From Schistosoma haematobium (taxonomy: Eukaryota; Platyhelminthes; Trematoda; Strigeidida; Schistosomatidae), in contig NC_067195.1 of NCBI RefSeq assembly GCF_000699445.3, positions 51,006,465 to 51,070,464 on the forward strand: a stretch of 64,000 nucleotides of DNA, given 5' to 3'. A program made the position numbers and the translations under genes. The notes under the pieces are model-generated. The model did not search any database, had not been told where the DNA came from, and saw only the letters and a program-made list of their open reading frames with translations. Positions 24,383-37,080 of this stretch are shown one piece after another (position 1 is the stretch's first letter; every line of letters starts with the position of its first letter).

Positions 24383-27300
24383 GTAAGTGTTCTTATTTAT
24401 ATCCAATAAATGTGTTAAGTTACTGAAATGTTTGTGATTTTTCTTCCGAGCAATTTGTACTTGATGTCTATTTTGAAGTGATATTTGAAAAAAAATTGAC
24501 TGGACTATTTACCACTCTACTTTAATCAGTCTTATGTCACAAAATTAAGTTCACTTAGATATATTTTCAAGTGAAGTATGAATTTCATATTTCTAAGAAA
24601 ATAATAATTATTTACTAACCATCATGAATACATGAAAATGAACTGATTGTTAATCCAATTTGTATTAGTTCTTGGATCATCTCGTCAGTGATATTTTTTT
24701 TACTGAACTTCCATTTGCCTTAGTTAGTATATGTGCATTCTGTGTGAATTACATTATGTAACGAATTATTATACAATAGATGGAATGTTGTTAATAGTGG
24801 GATCTACATCAACTACGAGGTGAATGCATATCCAGTAGAGGAGTTCCAAATAAGATGAAATGCTCATATTACGTCTATTCTATAGAACTTGTTTATTAAA
24901 CTGGAAATTCTTATCAGTACTCAATCAGTGATCTTTTCTATGGAGCTAGAACAATAACTACTAGTTTGTATACAATTGATGAGAAGCTACTGAATTCAGG
25001 ATAAATTCGTTGTAAGCAACAAATACAACATTAATTTTGATATTTAAACTAATCATTGATATATGAAACAATTAGACCCATCGAATAGCATTATTATTTT
25101 AAACTTTATCATAAAGTGACTTATAGGTAATCACTGACTAGCACCATCTATTCAGCCAGTTGTGACTAATAATAAAAAAACATCTTGAATTTTGCCTGAA
25201 ATGTTTTAGTATAGTGATCAGTAATAGCGATTTCAAGTAATTCAACAAAATCTTTAAAACAGTCACTTAATCGACAATCAAACAGTGAAAAAATATCAAG
25301 TTCTTACAATTGCCAAAAATATTTCATCCACAGTACTGTTAATAATTTGAAGAATAAAGATATGAACTATTAGATTATAACTGTGTACGTAAATTAGCGT
25401 ATTTCTATATTTATTTATGAATTTTTGAAGACAACTATTACAACTCAAGCAATATTCAATTGAAGTTACTTTTTCCTCAGTTTTATCCTATGAACATAAT
25501 ATCTATACATAGATAAACAACTTTTTGAACAAGTCTTTTTTAGAGCTTATTAAATGGAATCATTTGGAGTGTTTGTCACATAATTTGATGGTCCTAAAAT
25601 TCATGATTATTTTGAAGTAGACATTCGACGCTTAAGATTGATAACTTTTAAACAATGAGTTTGTAGCGTCGGTTACTATGTTAGGCTCAGATAATCATCC
25701 GATTGAATTGACATCAAAATGAGAGGCCTCACAAGTTCAAAGATTTTAATAATAAGATTCTTTTATTTTTCAAAAGAATAACTTACTCCATGAATTCCAG
25801 AAATTACTTTATGAGTTAAGTTGAACTCATAGTGAATGGCATTTTAAAAATACAACCTTAGAAACTGGTTTATTAAAGATTATTGACAGATTGAAATACA
25901 ACATTTTAATACATACGTCAATAACCGGTTGAAACTTAAAATATGATCAACCGTTTTTTTTCTTACAGCTTAGTAAACTTAAAAAAATTCTAAACCAGGG
26001 TCTGAAATCTTGAAGGATATACAGTATAACAGTGAAATATATGCTGATAGGTTTTATTCTCAAATAACTACAAAGACAATGATTAGACTAATTATTACAA
26101 AAAATTGTATTTGGTTATTTTACAAGCCATGGTATTAGTCTTTTAATTGGACTCTAGATTCGGTTCCTAAGCTCCTCTAGTAGCCCCCAGGCTAAATTTA
26201 CACAATGACTTGAACACGAGAGAAAAGGTGCGAAATATGGAAAAAAACACTTTACTCCAAAGACTCGTTTTTATACAGAAAATCTAGGGCTTTTACAGCA
26301 TTTTGGATGGTTTTGGACTTCTGGAAAATTCTGGAACACTATGAAACATAGTAGCAGTATAAGTAATCATCCAATCAGAAACACGATATGTGGCTTTTCA
26401 CTTTCTAGATGTTTCTGGCAAAACTTCTATTGAATGCCAATTGCATAAGGAGTTTCTCAAAGTTCTCACAGACTTTTTTAAAGCCTTTTTCGAGGAAGTT
26501 TCTGGATCTCTCCAACATATTTAATAAAATTATGTTAAGTTGGAAGCTCAATTCTTACATTTGTAAAAAAACACTTCTGAATATAGTCTTCAATATCAAT
26601 CTATTCCAAAACGATTCTTAAATGAATATCGTTTAATGGGTAGTAATTAACATGAGCATCTCTTAGAATAAAAAAATGTTTATTTTCAAACTTACATAAA
26701 ATAACTATAGTTTCACGACACATTTATGAGAGTTTAAGACCGGTCAAAGGGATATACCAAAATACAAAATGTTACAAATATGTATATCAAATAATAAATT
26801 CTTACATTCAAAATAATTTTAGGCTAAGTTGAGAGGAATTTGTCGAAATGTAAGTGTACTTGATTTGATTTGATTTGATCTTATTTTTTCGACTGTTCAT
26901 TATGAATAAGTGTTGAATTGGACTAAGAGTATTTAAAACTACAGTAATTAGTCTTTCTATAATAGCTGATATCATTTTGTGTAGTTTTAAGTACTAACCA
27001 AGTTTTATTAATCAAAGTGCTGTGTAGACACTAATATAAATAACTTGGTATCATAATGAAATTTGTTTGATCACTACTTAGCTATGGATTGCCTTAAAAC
27101 GATCAACTGTGACTAAAATAGCTTAGTAGTAAGGTTTAAAACTGTGACATTGCTAGAAAAGGATTTCAATCCTAACAAGAACAATAAATTTATTAGTACA
27201 GTCAATTTACTTCACTGGCGAGTGCCAACTAACAGAAAACTTAGATCCAAGAAGTCTTTTCTGTTTACTAGAGCGAACTAACAAAAGTTACCACTATAAA

Positions 27301-28410
27301 TCCTACTGATTCATCAATATTTAATATTCATCTTCATTGTGGGATTTCACAAAAGTGACCATTTTCTTATAATAGAAAGGGTATTTGTGATTAAGTCAAT
27401 CAGTTGTATAGATTAATTCAATTTTAAGATAGTTTTCGTTATATACTGCATTCAACTGATGAACCTTCAAAACCTAAGGAACTCTGAGACATTATCATAT
27501 CTTATTTGACACCATCGATGTGGTTGTTACTTAATAGAGATAGAACAGATGTTCTTCATATCTCAAGAATAGTACTTTACATTCTGACTACAAGTATGAA
27601 AAAACATCTTATTTGAATTGGCTCAAATAGTTTTGTTAGAATAGATAAATTCTCCCGAATATTCATGGTTAAATATTCAAAACTGCTAGATGTTCTTTCA
27701 TGAATAAATATAGTTGAAAATTTTGTAATCAGCTGTAACTTGTTTTATTCCATTTGATTCATAAACATCTAAATTGACTTAGGCATAAATAATTATGAGA
27801 AATATACTTTCTACATAATGCATACAGATCAAATAACACATATACGATACTAGTCAAGATGACTTGATAGATCTTTCTAAGCAATAGCTAATCTAACAAC
27901 CTAACATCTTTCCAAGTACTGATGACTTCAACATATTACATTAAATAACTAAGCTAACGGAACAATTCCCATTAAAAAATGAAGAGAGATGTAAACATGA
28001 AATGCTTAAATCAAGATTGGTTGAAAACAAACAAACAACAAAAAAGCACGACCACCTTTTTATAGTGAAACATTACAATGAGATACTTATATTATGTTAT
28101 TTATAGAGTTACAATTTGATAATACATTTAGAATTATCTTCAATGAATACATCTTTTATCTTTAGGCATTAATTTTCTCAAGAAGAAAATGTAGCGTAAG
28201 ATTAAATTTTAATTGTTTTAAATACAAAACGGTGCAAAATATGATTATAGCTAAAATATATATGTGTATGATTTGATTATGTAAATAAAGGTATAATTTG
28301 AATGAAAATAACAGATGGAATATCAATGTATATTTGAATGTTCGAGTTCCAGATCTTATCCATCTAAGTAAAATATGTATAGCCACTCAGTACAAATCTC
28401 TTTGGGTAAA
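24383..28410. other. ChAT intron 1, 5' half, no feature recognised
   Basis: This is AT-rich intron sequence with no recognised exon or repeat beyond short A/T runs and a small TTGAT repeat near 26857. The full intron runs from 24383 to 32299. Confidence 0.5.

Positions 28411-28470
<60 letters not shown>
28411..28470. repeat. (TC)n(TA)n compound microsatellite
   Basis: TC repeats at 28411-28430 run directly into TA repeats at 28431-28470. Confidence 0.95.
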
Positions 28471-28473
<3 letters not shown>

Positions 28474-28631
28474 CAGTGATCATGAAAGCAATTTAAAGCA
28501 TATTTTCACATCAAACACCTCCAATTAAAATATTATCTCATTAAATCGTATCACATCAAGGTGGATATTTTCAAAAGAATGTTACCTTTCTAAGTGTAAA
28601 CTATAAATAAATGTCAGTTTAGGGGTTATGG

Positions 28632-28998
28632 AGATTGTTGAGCTTTTTTTGATTGAGATCATGAGCCGATTGATGTTGGACCACCATTGAAAACCTGGAA
28701 GCACTAAACGGCCGTTTCGTCATTATGTGGGATTCCTCAGCAGTGCGCGTCCACGATCCTGCCCGCGGGATTCGAACCCGGGGCCTTCAGTCTCGCGCGC
28801 AAATGCTTAACCTACTGGACCACTGAGCCGGCATCCAATGGCGTTAATGTCTAACCTCAACCAATCCACGAAGTTGCGCGACCATCTTCCATTTTACTGA
28901 GGAAGACACCTGTTTCTACCCGACACGGACTAGCTCCATTGGTCACGGCTTCTCACCAAAACTCCGAGAATTTTTTCACGAAGCTAGTCACTAGTGAG
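28632..28998 (-). repeat. Class A SINE, near full length
   Basis: The minus strand carries the 5' segment, a tRNA head with a good B box (GGTTCGAATCC), the hammerhead and the tail. The core CTGAGGA and GAAA remain, but the base pair closing stem II next to the core is lost (A opposite C). Cleavage is unlikely. Confidence 0.85.
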
Positions 28999-29149
28999 CA
29001 CATGGTAATTATCGGTTATTAGGATTAAATATATACAAGTTATCTATTTTATTTTTCACACGTAGAACCATTGAAACATATATAACTTTTCTGAGTTTTA
29101 AAAATATATATTGATTATGGCTAAACTTTTCAACAAAATAATTTGGAAG

Positions 29150-29546
29150 GGATTTTGTGGAGATTTTAGTATTTTCAATGGTTGAAATCATGAGTCAATT
29201 GAGGTTAGACCACCATGGAAAACCTAGAAGCACTGGACGGCCGTTTCGTCCTGATATGAGACTCCTCAGCAGTGTGCATCCACGATCCCGCATCGCCCGT
29301 GAGATTCGAACCCAAGACCTCTTAGTCTCGCGCGCGAGTGCTTAACCATTAGACTACTGAGCCGGCATACAACAGTGTTAATGTTTAACTTTATCCAATT
29401 CATGAAGTTGTGCCACCATACGCCATTGTCTTCAGTGAGCTGATATTTCACAACAGACCTGGTCGAACTCCACTGGTCACAGCTTTTCACTAGAACTCCA
29501 AGAAATACCTCTTGAAGCCAGTCACTAGTGAGCAGATGATTATTAT
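29150..29546 (-). repeat. Class A SINE, near full length, hammerhead intact
   Basis: The minus strand has about 200 bases of 5' segment, a tRNA-like head with B box GGTTCGAATCT, the hammerhead and a tail. The ribozyme at 29276-29229 keeps core CTGAGGA (29269-29263), stem II GTCT/AGGAC, GAAA (29247-29244), stem III ACGGCCGT and a GTC cleavage site at 29236. Stem I is five base pairs, CACTG/CAGTG. This is the best class A ribozyme in the window. Confidence 0.88.
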
Positions 29547-30150
29547 CAGAAGGAGTTTGGTCTTATATAGATGACAACTAAGTCCACTGAAACAGGAAAT
29601 CTAGGCCGTTTACAAGAAAAAAAGCAAAGTATTTCACCAGTTTCAAAGATTAAATCGTTACTCTAGTTATTATTTAAACTAATCTTGTAATCAGTTACAA
29701 TTAATTACATTTCAGAAATGTTATGATTACTTGATCATAACAATAACTAATTTCTCGGAAATTCAACTTTTCCTTATTAAACAAATGGATTATTCAAGAA
29801 ACTAATATACAGCCAACCCTTAAAAGAAGTTTTTTTAGATTTTGCGTCAATTTTAGTTCAGCAAATGATTCTTTATATTTGAATAAAATTATATTAAACG
29901 CTTATTGAGTAGAATTACCCTAAAATGTGACTTCATAAAGAATCCTTAAAATGTTTTGAAGGTGACCGTTTTTAAAAAACAAACGTTCATAGAAAAAGCA
30001 GCGGAAACTGTTTGAAGGCTTCTTCTTCCTATGATATAAAATATTTTTTTCTAGTGCTCATTCAAAATATCACACAACCTCATGGTGATGATAATATCAT
30101 ATAATTGAGTAACATTCGATTTGGAAATTTAAAAATATAGAGTTTTGATT
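29547..30150. other. ChAT intron 1, no feature recognised
   Basis: AT-rich, nothing recognised. Confidence 0.5.
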
Positions 30151-31960
30151 CACTGCTTCATTAAAATCAACACTTACTGAATTACGCTTGCCATCCCTCG
30201 TAGAGGAGAATAGGACGCTCACCAGCATGCTCCAACCAACTCTATCCTGGGGAATCGCTTCCACTTGTTTCCAATTGTTGTTCATTCTTTTGATGACTGC
30301 CTCCAATTCCTAACCCAATGTGTTCCTTGATCTGCCTCATTTCCTTTCCTCTCGTTGAGTCCAAGTTAGGGCTTGCCTCATGACGAATTCTGATGATTTC
30401 CGCACTATATGTCCTATTCACCCCCATCGTCTGTTTGCAATTGCCTCTTCAACTGGAAGTCAGTTTGTATTCTCGCACAGCAGTTGTTGCTGATGTCATC
30501 TGGTCAACAATGGACATTGAGTATCTTGCACAGACAATTGCTCGTAAATACATTTGCTCTTTACACTACTTACAAACAATCATGTGAGTAACGTCCTTTA
30601 CAGTAATAGTAGTTCTTCACGTTTCAGCTACGTGCATTAGAACTGTCTTGACGTTCGTAATGAAGATTCTGACTTTGATATTGGTTGACGGTCGTTTCTA
30701 GTTCCATATATTCTTCAATTGTTGGAATGCTGTCCTTGATTTGCCGATTCGTGCCTTCATTTCTGCATCCGATCCTCCTTACTTGTCAAAAATGCTGTCC
30801 ATGTACACGAAAGTTTCCACCTTCTCCAGTGCTTCTTTATCAAGTGTAATCGCGTTAGTGTTCTACATGTTGTATCTGATGATGACTGCCCAACTTTGCA
30901 GTGTGGTCTGTCGTGTGAACTCTGCATGATGTTGAAGATCTTCTCAGGTGCACCGTAGTGTCGAAGACGTTTCCATAAGGTTCTCCTATCTCAACTGATT
31001 GATCACTGGATGGTGATCAATGTCATGCTTGTCTAGTCCTTATTAGTGCAGATCGAATGCTATCGATCATTTTGCAATGTGGCCACCAGTCTAGGTGACT
31101 CGACACTACAGGCACTATGTATTGAGATTTAAATGGTGATTGGAGGTAGTCAACAGGAAACCCTGGACCCGGGTTTCGTGCTACTTGGCACTCGTCAGCA
31201 AGATGTACCTGTAATCTTGAGGGAACTGGTACTCCCTGGCGGATTCGATCTCGTGTCACCCAGCTTCACAGTCAGAGACGTTACCACTGAGCTATCTCCT
31301 ATCTACACTACTAAACACTTTCTCACAGTCAAGGAAGTTAATGTATAGTGAAAAATTCCATTCACTTGATTGCTCAACAATGACTCATAGTGTCGCGATT
31401 TGGTCTGTGCACAAACGATGTTTATGGAATCCAGCCTGTTGATCTCGAAGTTGGGCGTCTTTTGAATCTCTTATACGGTTCAGCAATACTCTCTTGAAAA
31501 CATTTCCTGGCACTGACGGCAGTGTGGTATCTCTGTAGTTAGTTCTCTCACTCGCTCAGATCTCCTCTCATTGGTATCTTTATAAGGCGTCCTTCTTTCC
31601 AGTCTGTCAGTGACAATTATTCTCCCAAATTTTCCCAAATAGAACGTGGAGCACATTTGCAGTTACTTCTATGTCTGACTTCAATGCTTTATCCGGTATG
31701 TTGTCAGGTCCTGATGCTTTCCATCTCTCAACTTGTATGATGGTCATCTTCCCATTTCCGCAGCTATTTAATAGATTCTTCCGTTGTCCCACATTGTCCC
31801 GATATTCCATGTCCCCACATCAACTGTTGTTCTGATTGTTAGAAAGAGCATTGACCTCGTGACTTCCGAAGAATCTCGGCTTTTACCATGATTTGTCATT
31901 ATTTTTGTGTATGCAGATTCTTCAACTCAGAGGGCAGAGTTTAAATGGTTTAATTTTTTA
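30151..31960 (-). mobile_element. RTE-type retrotransposon copy, broken, with a nested SINE
   Basis: The minus strand shows the 3' end (GAGCGTCCTATTCTC relative near 30210), the C-terminal region, RT pieces including GPDNIPDKALKSD at 31670-31720, and the start of the endonuclease region near 31800-31930. Frames are interrupted, the segments between are rearranged, and a hammerhead SINE is inserted at 30992-31294. Confidence 0.8.
30992..31294 (-). mobile_element. Complete Sm-alpha-like SINE with intact hammerhead (class C)
   Basis: A 303-base insertion in the RTE copy is flanked by the 10-base duplication TCTCCTATCT at 30982-30991 and 31295-31304. On the minus strand it starts with an A-box-like GCTCAGTGGTAACG, a B-box relative (GATCGAATCC), the hammerhead at 31212-31153, and about 150 bases of tail ending CAGTGATCAATCAGTTG. 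The ribozyme has core CTGACGA, stem II GTGC/GCAC, GAAA, stem III ACCCGGGT, and cleavage after C at 31166. Stem I has an inner stem next to the core and an outer ACAGG/CCTGT stem separated by an internal loop. No poly(A) tail was seen. Confidence 0.88.
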
Positions 31961-32299
31961 GTCTACTTAACGTTTTTTCGGCAACGTTGTTAACCTCATG
32001 CCCAAACCCCTCCTCTATCTCAGTTTAATACCGGCAGTAACCCTTGTGTGATTAAATCGATGTGCATTATTAGTGAAGGTTCTTTGGTTCTTGAAGTTAC
32101 TTCTGATGATACCAATTCACGATTAAATCCACCATAACAACTTCATTAAATTCTTATAGGATTACCTAACCACACTGTATTCCGTTTCATTTTAAATTTA
32201 AAATCGTTTGCTAATGATTCTTCGATATGTTGCTTTATTTTTAATATTCTAGTCATAATATTTTGATATTTTTTACATTTCTTCCGACTACATATACAG

Positions 32300-32494
32300 A
32301 AACCACTTCCTAGATTACCGGTTCCAGATTTACATAATACATTAGATAGATATTTACGATTAATAGCACCAGTTGTTTCAAAAGAAGATTATGAACGAAC
32401 TAAACTATTAGTTGAAGAATTCGGCAAATCTGGTGGAGAAGGAGAAGAACTACAAAATTTACTTAAACAATATGCAAAGACAAAGATCAATTGG
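32300..32494 (+). CDS. ChAT: Choline O-acetyltransferase, coding exon 2
   Basis: This exon encodes 65 codons, phase 0 on both sides, between an acceptor ending ACAG at 32299 and the donor GTACGT. It opens with KPLPRLPVPDLHNTLDRYL, the N-terminal family signature (LPxLPVPxL) found in ChAT and the carnitine acyltransferases, at protein residues 27-45. It continues with an acidic, Gly-rich segment (FGKSGGEGEEL) that aligns with the FGxxGGxGExL stretch of animal ChATs. It ends at KINW, matching the residues before the EYW/EWW motif in the next exon. Confidence 0.95.
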
Positions 32495-32814
32495 GTACGT
32501 TAAACAAAATACCTCTTGTATTCTGTTCTGTTTAAATTTAAAACTTAATATTATTAGGTAATAGATAGTACTAGAAAAGAATTTATAAATATTTTCACAT
32601 TCCTCTACTTCTAGACAGTGTACAATTACTCTTCTATTTGTAAAACAATCAATATTATATCGCGAACAATTGTTTTTGATAACTTCTTCATTAGGCTCTA
32701 CAGTTGTAAATTCAAAATCATTATTGTATTACAACAGACAAAATATCAGCGTTGAGTTAACTCATGTTAAAGATTAATAATGAAAAATTTCATGCCAACT
32801 GAGTCCTACATATA

Positions 32815-33015
32815 ACAAAATACTAAGGTTAGGCATTCGCGAGAGACCAGAGGTCCTGGGTTCGAATCTCGTATGCGGGATCGTGGATGAGCACTGTTGA
32901 GGATTCCCATACTAGAACGAACCGGCCACTCAATGCTTCCAGGTTTCCAAGGGTGGTCTAACATTAATCGGTTAATAATTTCGACGAAATTCAACAATCT
33001 GCACAACCCCATACT
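32815..33015 (+). repeat. Class A SINE, decayed
   Basis: The B box GGTTCGAATCT is intact. The hammerhead core reads TTGAGGA and GAAA is lost, so it is inactive. Confidence 0.8.
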
Positions 33016-33149
33016 GAAAAAAATCATCAGTAAAACTAAAACGTCCTTTATAAAGAGTTAGAAATATTATACGGCTCAAGGTTATGAACTTTAATCAATA
33101 AGCCAAAATTGTATATTAAAATGTTTGATACAAAATGGAATTCCAAATG

Positions 33150-33440
33150 AGGAGGCGTAACCAGTAGAGTTCAACCATGCCGGGTAGGCGTCAGCTATCC
33201 ATCTTAGATGAAGGATGAGGGTTACTCAATATCATGGATTGATTGAATTAAGACTAACGGAGTAAGATGTTGACTCAAAGGTTTAAAGGCCAAGCACTCA
33301 CTCATGAGACTGATTGTCCTGAGCTTGTTCTCCAGTTGAGATGTCATTAGTGTGCACTTCTGAAGAGTCCCACAACAGAAAGAAACGGAAGTCCAACGCT
33401 TCCGGTTTTTCAATTGTTGACTACCTAAAGTTGGTTCGTG
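33150..33440 (+). repeat. Highly diverged class A SINE
   Basis: Recognisable pieces are GTGCACTTCTGAAGAGTCCC and GAAACGGAAGTCCAACGC near 33350-33400, with a 5' segment upstream. Confidence 0.6.
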
Positions 33441-33944
33441 TTTTAAACCACGAAAATGAAAATTTTGTCTTAGTTCTTATAATAATAATGATAATAATAT
33501 AGTAATAGCGATAATAGTCTACTCGTAAAAGCATCCATCATAAGGCTCTTGTACAGATGTATTATAGTCCCATTAATAAAATCAAATTTTAATTTTTAAG
33601 TCTTCGTTGAGATCTTAAGTACACCCACTCAATAAGTACAAAAAATCTGAAGATCGACCCCAATTACAGCATCCCTTAAACTGATTTTAGTGATGGGAGA
33701 TCGATTTGACCTGGTCATGGTACCAGGTAAATGTATCATAAAATTAATGACTACAACTAGACCAAAACTTAAGACTAGATCACATTGTAAGAAGATGAAA
33801 CTAATGAACAAAATGTTTGGGTTGGTTACCTTTCTTATAACGCAATATTATTTCTAAACGCTTTCTGTACTAATTATTCAATTACACCTTTTTCATACGT
33901 AAAAATACATAGGATTATAAGTATGGGGGTGGTGTAGATTTGAA

Positions 33945-34362
33945 TTTTTACCGATATCACGGAGTGATCTAATTTAGATAACCATTGAAAACCTAGAAAC
34001 TCCGAACATCTGTTCTGTCCTAGTATGAGACTCCTCAACAATGAATATTGAAAACCGCACCATTGAGGTTCATACTCAAGACATGGAGTCTTGCACGTAA
34101 ACCTTCAACTTCTAAACTACTCAACTGAGATACGATGATAAATCCACGATATTTAGTAGTAATCTTCTATTGTCTTCGTGGAGTACATTATCTATATTCG
34201 ACACAGTTTAGTTGTAGTGGTCAGTGCTTTTTACCAAAACTCTGGAAAGTTCCTCCTAAAACTAGTCACTAATGATAACATGATACTTATCAGTGTGGGG
34301 ATTGTGAGGATCGTTGAATTTCTATTGAGATCATGAACCGATTTAAGTTGGACACTTGATGT
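33945..34362 (-). repeat. Diverged class A SINE, head-to-tail with a second unit
   Basis: A whole minus-strand unit is followed without a break by the tail of another unit (34329-34362). The tail recurs after about 376 bases, indicating a partial tandem dimer. Confidence 0.65.
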
Positions 34363-35109
34363 GAAAAAAATGACACATTCAAAATATATAATTTTGTCAT
34401 CAGATTAAATGTAAGAATTTATGGCTGAGAAAAGAAGTAATACAATACATTAATTTATTCTGCTACATAAAGCATCTAATATGCTTATCATTGTAGTGCA
34501 CTGATGGATCAACACTACGCTATTTATTCACATTTTCTAAATATATTATACTTTCATAATGGACACTTTTTCCTCCTTGAGATAAACCATCATTTTCTAA
34601 ATTTTGTATTTTCATGAAAAAGAAAAGAGAAAAAAAGAGAAAGGGAAATAACATAACTCATTTCATCAAACTATCTGCCTATTTCTTTCTCTAGTTGATT
34701 TCTATTAGTTACTTATTGTATCTATCATTCTTCTCATTTGTTATCTATTTAAGAAGAATGAAAAATCTCTCATCATCATCATCATTGTTGATGATGATGA
34801 TGTGGATGATCAATGTTAAATGCACCTGTAACTATTCCCATACGCAATTATCTACACTCTAATATAGATTTTTTTCTTTCATAGATAATAAACATTTAAT
34901 TTCTTATTCATTTATAATAGAAAGAAAAAATAAAACAAAAGAAATAAAACAAAATTTAGTTATTTTTCTTATCCAATATAACATTAGTTATCTCCTTCTT
35001 GTTCTTTCATAGAAAATGTAGCGTATTTTATTAAATGATTTAAAGTGAATTTACATTTGTTTTATTTTATACTAATTACTCATTATATTTAAATATTTAT
35101 GTATAACAG
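34363..35109. other. ChAT intron 2, 3' part, no feature recognised
   Basis: It contains a small CAT/ATG palindrome at 34774-34801 and A-rich runs. Nothing else was seen. Confidence 0.5.
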
Positions 35110-35228
35110 GTTACAGAATGGTGGTTAGATGATATGTATTTATTAAATCCGGCACCATTACCAATTAATTCTAGTCCAGGTATGGTATTTCCACGTCATT
35201 CTTTCATTAGTACAAGACAACAGTTAAG
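35110..35228 (+). CDS. ChAT: Choline O-acetyltransferase, coding exon 3
   Basis: This exon has 119 bases, entering in phase 0 and leaving in phase 2. It encodes VTEWWLDDMYL, then LPINSSPGMVFPR, which is the conserved WLxDMYLxxxxxLPVNSSPxxxF segment of ChAT. The acceptor is AACAG at 35109 and the donor is GTAAGA at 35229. The donor is followed within 15 bases by a long (TA)n run. Confidence 0.95.
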
Positions 35229-35242
35229 GTAAGATGTAATTG

Positions 35243-35243
<1 letters not shown>

Positions 35244-35299
<56 letters not shown>
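35244..35299. repeat. (TA)n microsatellite next to a ChAT splice donor
   Basis: Twenty-eight TA units begin 15 bases after the start of the intron 3 donor (GTAAGA at 35229). Confidence 0.95.
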
Positions 35300-35301
<2 letters not shown>

Positions 35302-36795
35302 TTTACGAAGATTTACTGAACCTAAGACCTCAAATTTATTGGTTAATGGTAAAACGTATTATGATGTGAACTTTAATATAAGTTATATCTCATAGACGGT
35401 ATCACACATTTGACAGCGTACTTGACACTTTTAATACCACTGTCCAGAATGTTTAATTTTATTTATGTTTCTCACTTTTATGATTGCTTAACGGTAACAT
35501 CTAGAAACTGATAGTATTTATTGTTATACTTTATTGACTTTGTGCCCTATTAATATATAACGTAATGATACCGCCAATTGGAGAACAGTGATTTATCGAC
35601 CGGACTAATAACGCATACGAATAGTCTAGAGTCTTTATCGGTCCTTCAGTCCAGAACATCAATCTCAGCCTCTGAGATATAAATCACGTATTTCAAACAT
35701 ACTGGATTTATTTTAAAACCAAACAGACCACATCGTAACATAAAATATAAAATAAAATTTGTACAAGATCTAACCAAACGTGGCTGTGAATATGAAAGAT
35801 AGTAACTGATAGACTGGACATAACTCAAGAATGGTAATTCGTATAATAATAGTCTATGAGCTAAAATAGAGTTTATAATAAGAAGAATGTGAATATGTAT
35901 AGTTTAGTTACTTAGTAACTATACAATAAAAAAATATATGTACCGTATTGATTCATAGATAGTTCTGAAGAGTTACCATTCATAATTCTTGTCACGATAT
36001 AACACTCATATATCGGGAATTGATCAAATTCGAAAAAGCTCAAAATCAACACTTCTCATCTCACCATAATCCTTATTATTGAATATCTATACAATATAGT
36101 TTATACATTTAAAAAAATGATTCTTTGTCTTTCATCTTTATTTGTTGTAATATTTATGTGTCATATTTCATCATTTAAGTAAACTAATCTTCACTACCAT
36201 ACACTATTTAAATTCATCTACTTTTGTTCTTTTAATTCATCATATCACCTAAATTATGAATTCCATCTATTTATGAATAGAATAATGTAGAACAATATGA
36301 CACACCCAGTTTTAACCATTGTCTTTTTTTCTCCCTCTTCTTATCGTTTTTTATTATTCTATCGCAACTTTGTTTTTTTCATTTATTTACACATTACTTA
36401 ACAATAAAGACTTCATGTAAATTTATTAATTGCTTAGGCTATAAGATTATTTAATTGTATTCGCGACCTTTCACCTTGAATACATCTCATTATGTTAGAC
36501 AATAATGGAATGAATGAGTGAAAAAGACAAAAAAAGGTAGTAGAATAATAAACCAGGGAGTAAAAAACGACGACAACAACAACAAACAAACGAAAATACA
36601 TTTAACATTAACGAGGACAATTACAAAACAAAAATTAATTAACTAGGTTTATCATAATTTATTATTTTTGTCAAATAAACTAACTAGCTAATTAACATTT
36701 TTTTGGGTAAAAGTAATAGTTAAGTATAAATTAGTAATAGAAGTTTAATTAAGTATACTAAATTACTAGATTAACTTGAGTTTATCTTGCTTATA
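35300..36795. other. ChAT intron 3, no feature recognised
   Basis: AT-rich sequence with no recognised exon or repeat. Confidence 0.5.
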
Positions 36796-36829
36796 ATTAG
36801 AGAAGGGTTCTATGGATATTATAGTAATT

Positions 36830-37080
36830 TAATAGTTGAATTCATGAGTCGAGCTAAACCATTATGGAAAACCTGGAAGCACTGGTTGGATATCGGCTTA
36901 GTGGTCTAGAACTCAGGCGTTCATGCGCGAGACTGATAGGTCATGAGTCCAAATCTCGCAAGGATGGATCGTTGATACGCACTGCTGAGAAGTCCCATAC
37001 CACGATGAAACAACCATCCAGTGCTTCCAGATTTTCCATAGTAGTCTAGCTTCAGTTGATTCATGAATTCAATTATAAAA
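36830..37080. repeat. Fold-back class A SINE
   Basis: A minus-strand tail (36838-36888) is joined to a plus-strand tRNA head, decayed hammerhead and tail (36889-37070). The second part belongs to the inverted duplication. Confidence 0.75.
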
